From: Lepidonotus clava
Taxonomy: Eukaryota; Annelida; Polychaeta; Phyllodocida; Polynoidae
Direction of reading: 5' to 3'
Assembly: GCA_936440205.1 (NCBI GenBank)
Contig: OW387133.1
Location: 73,408,374-73,472,373, forward strand
DNA: 64,000 nt
The position numbers and the translations under genes are program-made. The notes beneath the pieces are model-generated. The model had not been told where the DNA came from. It did not search any database and saw only the letters and a program-made list of their open reading frames with translations. Position 1 is the stretch's first letter, and each line of letters begins with the position of its first letter. Positions 60,901-64,000 of this stretch are shown here, one piece after another.

Positions 60901-62691
60901 TCACCCAATGTCTGGATGAATCAGTAGTGGTGGGGACGTAAGCAAAGCCTTCAACTTTATGAATGCCTGCTCACATTCCTCAGTCCACTCAAATCTGATG
61001 TCCTTTTTAAGTAGCTTGTTTAGCGGTACTGTTATTTCAGCAAATCCCGGTACAAAGGTTCTGTAATAGTTACATAGTCCTAGCAAGGATTTGACCGTCT
61101 TGACATTATGCGGTCTATTGAATGTTTCAATTTTACGAGTAGCTTGCGCCTGGGTTTTTACCCCTTCGGCATTTACCACATGACCCAAGAAATTGATCTC
61201 GTCGCGACACCATTCACACTTAGATGGCTTCAATTTGAGCCCTGCGTGGTGAAGCGCTTGTAGGACCAGTTCTACGCTTTGAACATGTTCTTCAAAGTTT
61301 GTATCGTAGACTATTATATCATCCAAGTATGCCAGGCACACCCGTGGTACAAGGCCTCTTAACGCAATGGCCATGACTTTGGTGAACTGCCAAGGTGCCC
61401 CGACCAATCCGAAAGGTACTCTCTTATAATGGTACACTCCCATGGGTGTCTCGAAGGCGGTATACTCTCTAGACTCTTCCTCGATAACACATTGGTGATA
61501 GCCGCTTAGGAGATCCAGAGCTGTCCAAATGGTCGGCTTCTTGTAAGCCATGTACAAAAAGAGGGACCGTGCAGTCGGCATGGGAAACTTATCTTTGAAA
61601 GTAATCATATTTAACATTCGAAAATCGGTACATAGCCGTGGTTTCCCATCCTTCTTTTGTACTACAACCAGTGGGCTTCTCCATGCTGACTCACTCGGCT
61701 CAATCACCCCTATTTCGATCAATTGTTTTACCTGTTCATCGATAATGTCCATCTTCTGTGGAGAATATCGATATGGTCGTGATGCGACAATGCCGGCGCT
61801 TTCTTCTACTCTAATTCTCATAGGTGCAATATTGCATTCTCCTAATTCTGCCATAGAGAAAGCGAGACTTTCGCGATTTCTCAATAGCATTTTTCGAAAC
61901 TCTTCCTTTTGGTCCTCAGTGAGACATGATTTTGATAGGTCGATCTCATTTATCTTTTCCCTATCTTTTTCTAGTTTCTGATCGTCCTGACTATCATCGG
62001 GGCATATTGTGGTTTCTACGCCAGTGACCGCCTCATGTACTATATCTATAGTGACCTGGCAAAGTGCTAGCGGTGTGTCTGATTTGGACAGATAGGCAAA
62101 ATCAACAAATTCCTCCACCTGTTCTCGAGTTACCGCAGGAGCTTTACAATTTTCCACAAATCCCAACACATCCTTAGGGTCTATGATTTGGGTGGTTTCT
62201 AATGGGTTCATAACCTTCAGCCACCATTCTCCCTCGGTGTTATTAAGACTGCCTTCCACGCAGACCGGAGCCGTGACCGCCGGAGCGCAGTACACTGCTC
62301 GGTCCGCCGTGGAGACTTTATACCAAGGTCGTACCGGTATTATCATTTCTGAATGTGATTCAATTCTTACCTTTTCTATCGCACTTATGGGATTTCCTGA
62401 AAACACTTCAACTTGGGGTCCCGGTAGGGATAGATCAGTCTTTAAGACCGTTAATAGGTTTCGCCCGATTACCACCTCGTGGCAAAGACTGCTTACCACG
62501 TTAAATTCATAATATGCGGTAGACTCAGCGATTTTGAATTTTAGTCGGATTTGCTCTAAAAGTTGTTGGGAAGGATTATCCGCTAGACTGATAGTCCCAG
62601 TTTTTACATCCCAGGCGTCCTGAATACACTCTGCCGGTAGTTTTTCCCTAAACTTCTGAGAAATGAAACAGTCACTTGCGCCCGTATCCAC
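60901..62691 (-). CDS. Gypsy protease-reverse transcriptase
   Basis: The frame begins with the retropepsin motif MDTGASDCF. Reverse transcriptase follows, with SPLVVVQKKDGKPRLCTDFR, LDLLSGYHQ, FGLVGAPWQF and the catalytic YLDDIIVYD, then the connection segment (FLGHVVNAEGV, LLGLCNYYRTF). It uses a separate frame from gag. Confidence 0.9.
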   Translation of the reverse strand: MDTGASDCFISQKFREKLPAECIQDAWDVKTGTISLADNPSQQLLEQIRLKFKIAESTAYYEFNVVSSLCHEVVIGRNLLTVLKTDLSLPGPQVEVFSGNPISAIEKVRIESHSEMIIPVRPWYKVSTADRAVYCAPAVTAPVCVEGSLNNTEGEWWLKVMNPLETTQIIDPKDVLGFVENCKAPAVTREQVEEFVDFAYLSKSDTPLALCQVTIDIVHEAVTGVETTICPDDSQDDQKLEKDREKINEIDLSKSCLTEDQKEEFRKMLLRNRESLAFSMAELGECNIAPMRIRVEESAGIVASRPYRYSPQKMDIIDEQVKQLIEIGVIEPSESAWRSPLVVVQKKDGKPRLCTDFRMLNMITFKDKFPMPTARSLFLYMAYKKPTIWTALDLLSGYHQCVIEEESREYTAFETPMGVYHYKRVPFGLVGAPWQFTKVMAIALRGLVPRVCLAYLDDIIVYDTNFEEHVQSVELVLQALHHAGLKLKPSKCEWCRDEINFLGHVVNAEGVKTQAQATRKIETFNRPHNVKTVKSLLGLCNYYRTFVPGFAEITVPLNKLLKKDIRFEWTEECEQAFIKLKALLTSPPLLIHPDIG

Positions 62692-62813
62692 TAGAGCTTT
62701 TACACGAAAGTGCCCGATATCAAGACTTAGGAAAATGGCATCGTCCCCCTTTTCCCTTCGTGCTGGCCCGTCCGCCTGAAATAATTCAACGGTCGGGTGG
62801 GCGGACCAGTTCT

Positions 62814-63809
62814 CTAGTTTCCCGCCCCTTGCTCTTTTTCTTTGTCGCGAGATCCACTAGAGGTATATGGAGGTTTTTCCTGCAACCTTTTGATGAGCCA
62901 AAAGCACGATTCGGTGGGATGCCCATACATCTGGTGGACAATGCAGTACTTTGTTTCGTCTCGCATTGGCACCACTTTCTTTCGGGCTCCTTGATTGGCT
63001 GATTTCTTACTTTTATCTGAGCTTTGATCATTTTTGTCATTACTCTGCTGACGAGAGTCTTTATAGACTTGTCGACCTCCCCTGCCCCTGTAGCCTCCCT
63101 TCCCCAAATTCCCTTGGGGAGGATTGTTCGGCACACTGGGCGGAGGGGGTGGTGGAGATGGAGCCTGTTGGCTCTTTTGCGCCCATGGATTCGCTTCCAT
63201 TCGTGCGAGTACTAGATTAAATTTATCTAGCATGTGATCCATAGGTTGCTTCTCTTTAGTTTGGGGTTGATCATTTTCGAGCTGTACCACTGCCGCTGAG
63301 ACCTTGGTACTAGACTTTTTGTCAAGAGATTCGATTCTCGTGGCCGCAGCCACGGCTTCTTCAAATGACACCGGATTCATAACAGCTACTTGTTTCGCTA
63401 TGCTTGCTTTTAGTCCATCCAAAAAGACTGCCAAAATAGTGTTTTCACTCACTTCACATTTTGTCTGTCTCTGTTTTAAAAGACCCGCAAAATCTAATGC
63501 TGTCTGGTCTTTTGTTTGGACTAAGTGGCAGAAATCAACATGCTTCTGCCATTTGGCTCGTCGATCGCCAAATATCTTAAACATAGAGTCCCTTAATCGC
63601 TTAAACGTATCCTTCTCCCCGTCTGGTAGCGTATTTGCCCAATCGTCTGCCCTTTCCTTTAACCCGATGAGCGTCATAGCCAATAGCCAGTCATCATCCC
63701 AGCCATAAATAGCTTTATATCGCTCCAGTTCGCGGAAGTATTTATCAACGCTTTCCGATTCCTTACCATGGAACCATGGTAATCTAAGGTGAGGGACCTT
63801 GTCCGCCAT
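62814..63809 (-). CDS. Gypsy gag
   Basis: The visible part from MADKVPHLRLP has a capsid-like helical region (LPWFHGKESESVDKYFREL onward), a poly-Pro stretch (SPPPPPPSVP), a Gly/Arg-rich segment and a C-terminal Cys/His cluster (CIVHQMYGHPTESC). The frame stays open to the window edge, so the true start may lie upstream. Confidence 0.85.
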   Translation of the reverse strand: MADKVPHLRLPWFHGKESESVDKYFRELERYKAIYGWDDDWLLAMTLIGLKERADDWANTLPDGEKDTFKRLRDSMFKIFGDRRAKWQKHVDFCHLVQTKDQTALDFAGLLKQRQTKCEVSENTILAVFLDGLKASIAKQVAVMNPVSFEEAVAAATRIESLDKKSSTKVSAAVVQLENDQPQTKEKQPMDHMLDKFNLVLARMEANPWAQKSQQAPSPPPPPPSVPNNPPQGNLGKGGYRGRGGRQVYKDSRQQSNDKNDQSSDKSKKSANQGARKKVVPMRDETKYCIVHQMYGHPTESCFWLIKRLQEKPPYTSSGSRDKEKEQGAGN

Positions 63810-64000
63810 TCTTACTGGTTCTTGTACAACAGGTATATGACCAGGATTAGACTCTACGTCTTCATCTAAACTCCCCCGTTCATCCCCGGAGTCTTGATTA
63901 ACTGAGCCTTCTTCTAATTCATTAGACCCCTCATCTACTATTGAGCCTTCATTTGAATCGATTATATCCTGATCTTTATTACTATCGTATATACTACTTT

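Larger units (their letters stand above)
58573..64000 (-). mobile_element. Ty3/gypsy retrotransposon gag-pol, minus strand, open at the right edge
   Basis: Parts in transcript order are gag (63809-62814, open further to the window edge), protease-reverse transcriptase (62691-60901), RNase H region, and integrase (60612-58573). It is mostly open, with about one or two breaks, so it is a fairly young fossil. Neither LTR is recognised in the window, so age cannot be set from LTR divergence. The envelope-like ORF at 50941-53592 is on the same strand downstream and may be part of the same element. Confidence 0.85.

Overview
This window looks like nuclear DNA from a non-insect invertebrate animal, plausibly aquatic (echinoderm, hemichordate, lancelet or mollusc; the sequence does not settle which). 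It is AT-rich and intron-rich, with GT-AG splice sites and AATAAA signals. It holds four host genes set among many nested mobile elements. No bacterial operons, CRISPR arrays, rRNA or convincing tRNA genes were seen.

Layout: (1) 1-4052 is the right part of a tyrosine-recombinase retrotransposon (Ngaro/DIRS type) with B1-A2-B2 split repeats. It sits inside a Ty3/gypsy element whose integrase tail and 3' LTR follow (4053-5175). (2) 5176-8626 has no gene, only small foldback elements and poly-G tracts. (3) 8627-16764, minus strand, is PMPCB (beta subunit of the mitochondrial processing peptidase) in 12 coding exons. (4) 20265-23289, plus strand, is NAPEPLD (N-acyl-phosphatidylethanolamine phospholipase D) in six coding exons, head-to-head with PMPCB; two TTAA-flanked MITE copies lie between them. 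(5) 23290-28857 is non-coding, with a diverged three-unit tandem repeat. (6) 28860-34122 is an outer inverted-repeat element carrying a young, nearly whole Ngaro element (29117-34002). (7) 35711-36742 is a membrane-anchored class I methyltransferase with an intronless coding region. (8) 40358-45026 is a six-exon FMN-dependent 2-hydroxyacid oxidase with an added N-terminal membrane anchor. Three copies of one LTR-like repeat lie around and inside it. (9) About 46.7-64 kb is a virus-like block: a decayed plus-strand coding-like stretch, a long open envelope-like ORF on the minus strand, a GC-rich segment open on both strands and split by a 5'-truncated LINE, a tiny ORF with a myristoylation-type start, and a minus-strand Ty3/gypsy gag-pol running off the right edge.

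How the genes fit together: PMPCB and NAPEPLD may share a bidirectional promoter region, which carries an NRF-1-like site beside the PMPCB start. As I recall, the two genes are also near neighbours in vertebrates. The methyltransferase and oxidase are independent genes. The most unusual items are the membrane-anchored oxidase without a peroxisomal signal, the bacterial-style methyltransferase on a membrane anchor, and the mixed-strand envelope-bearing block, which could be one large element or several nested ones.
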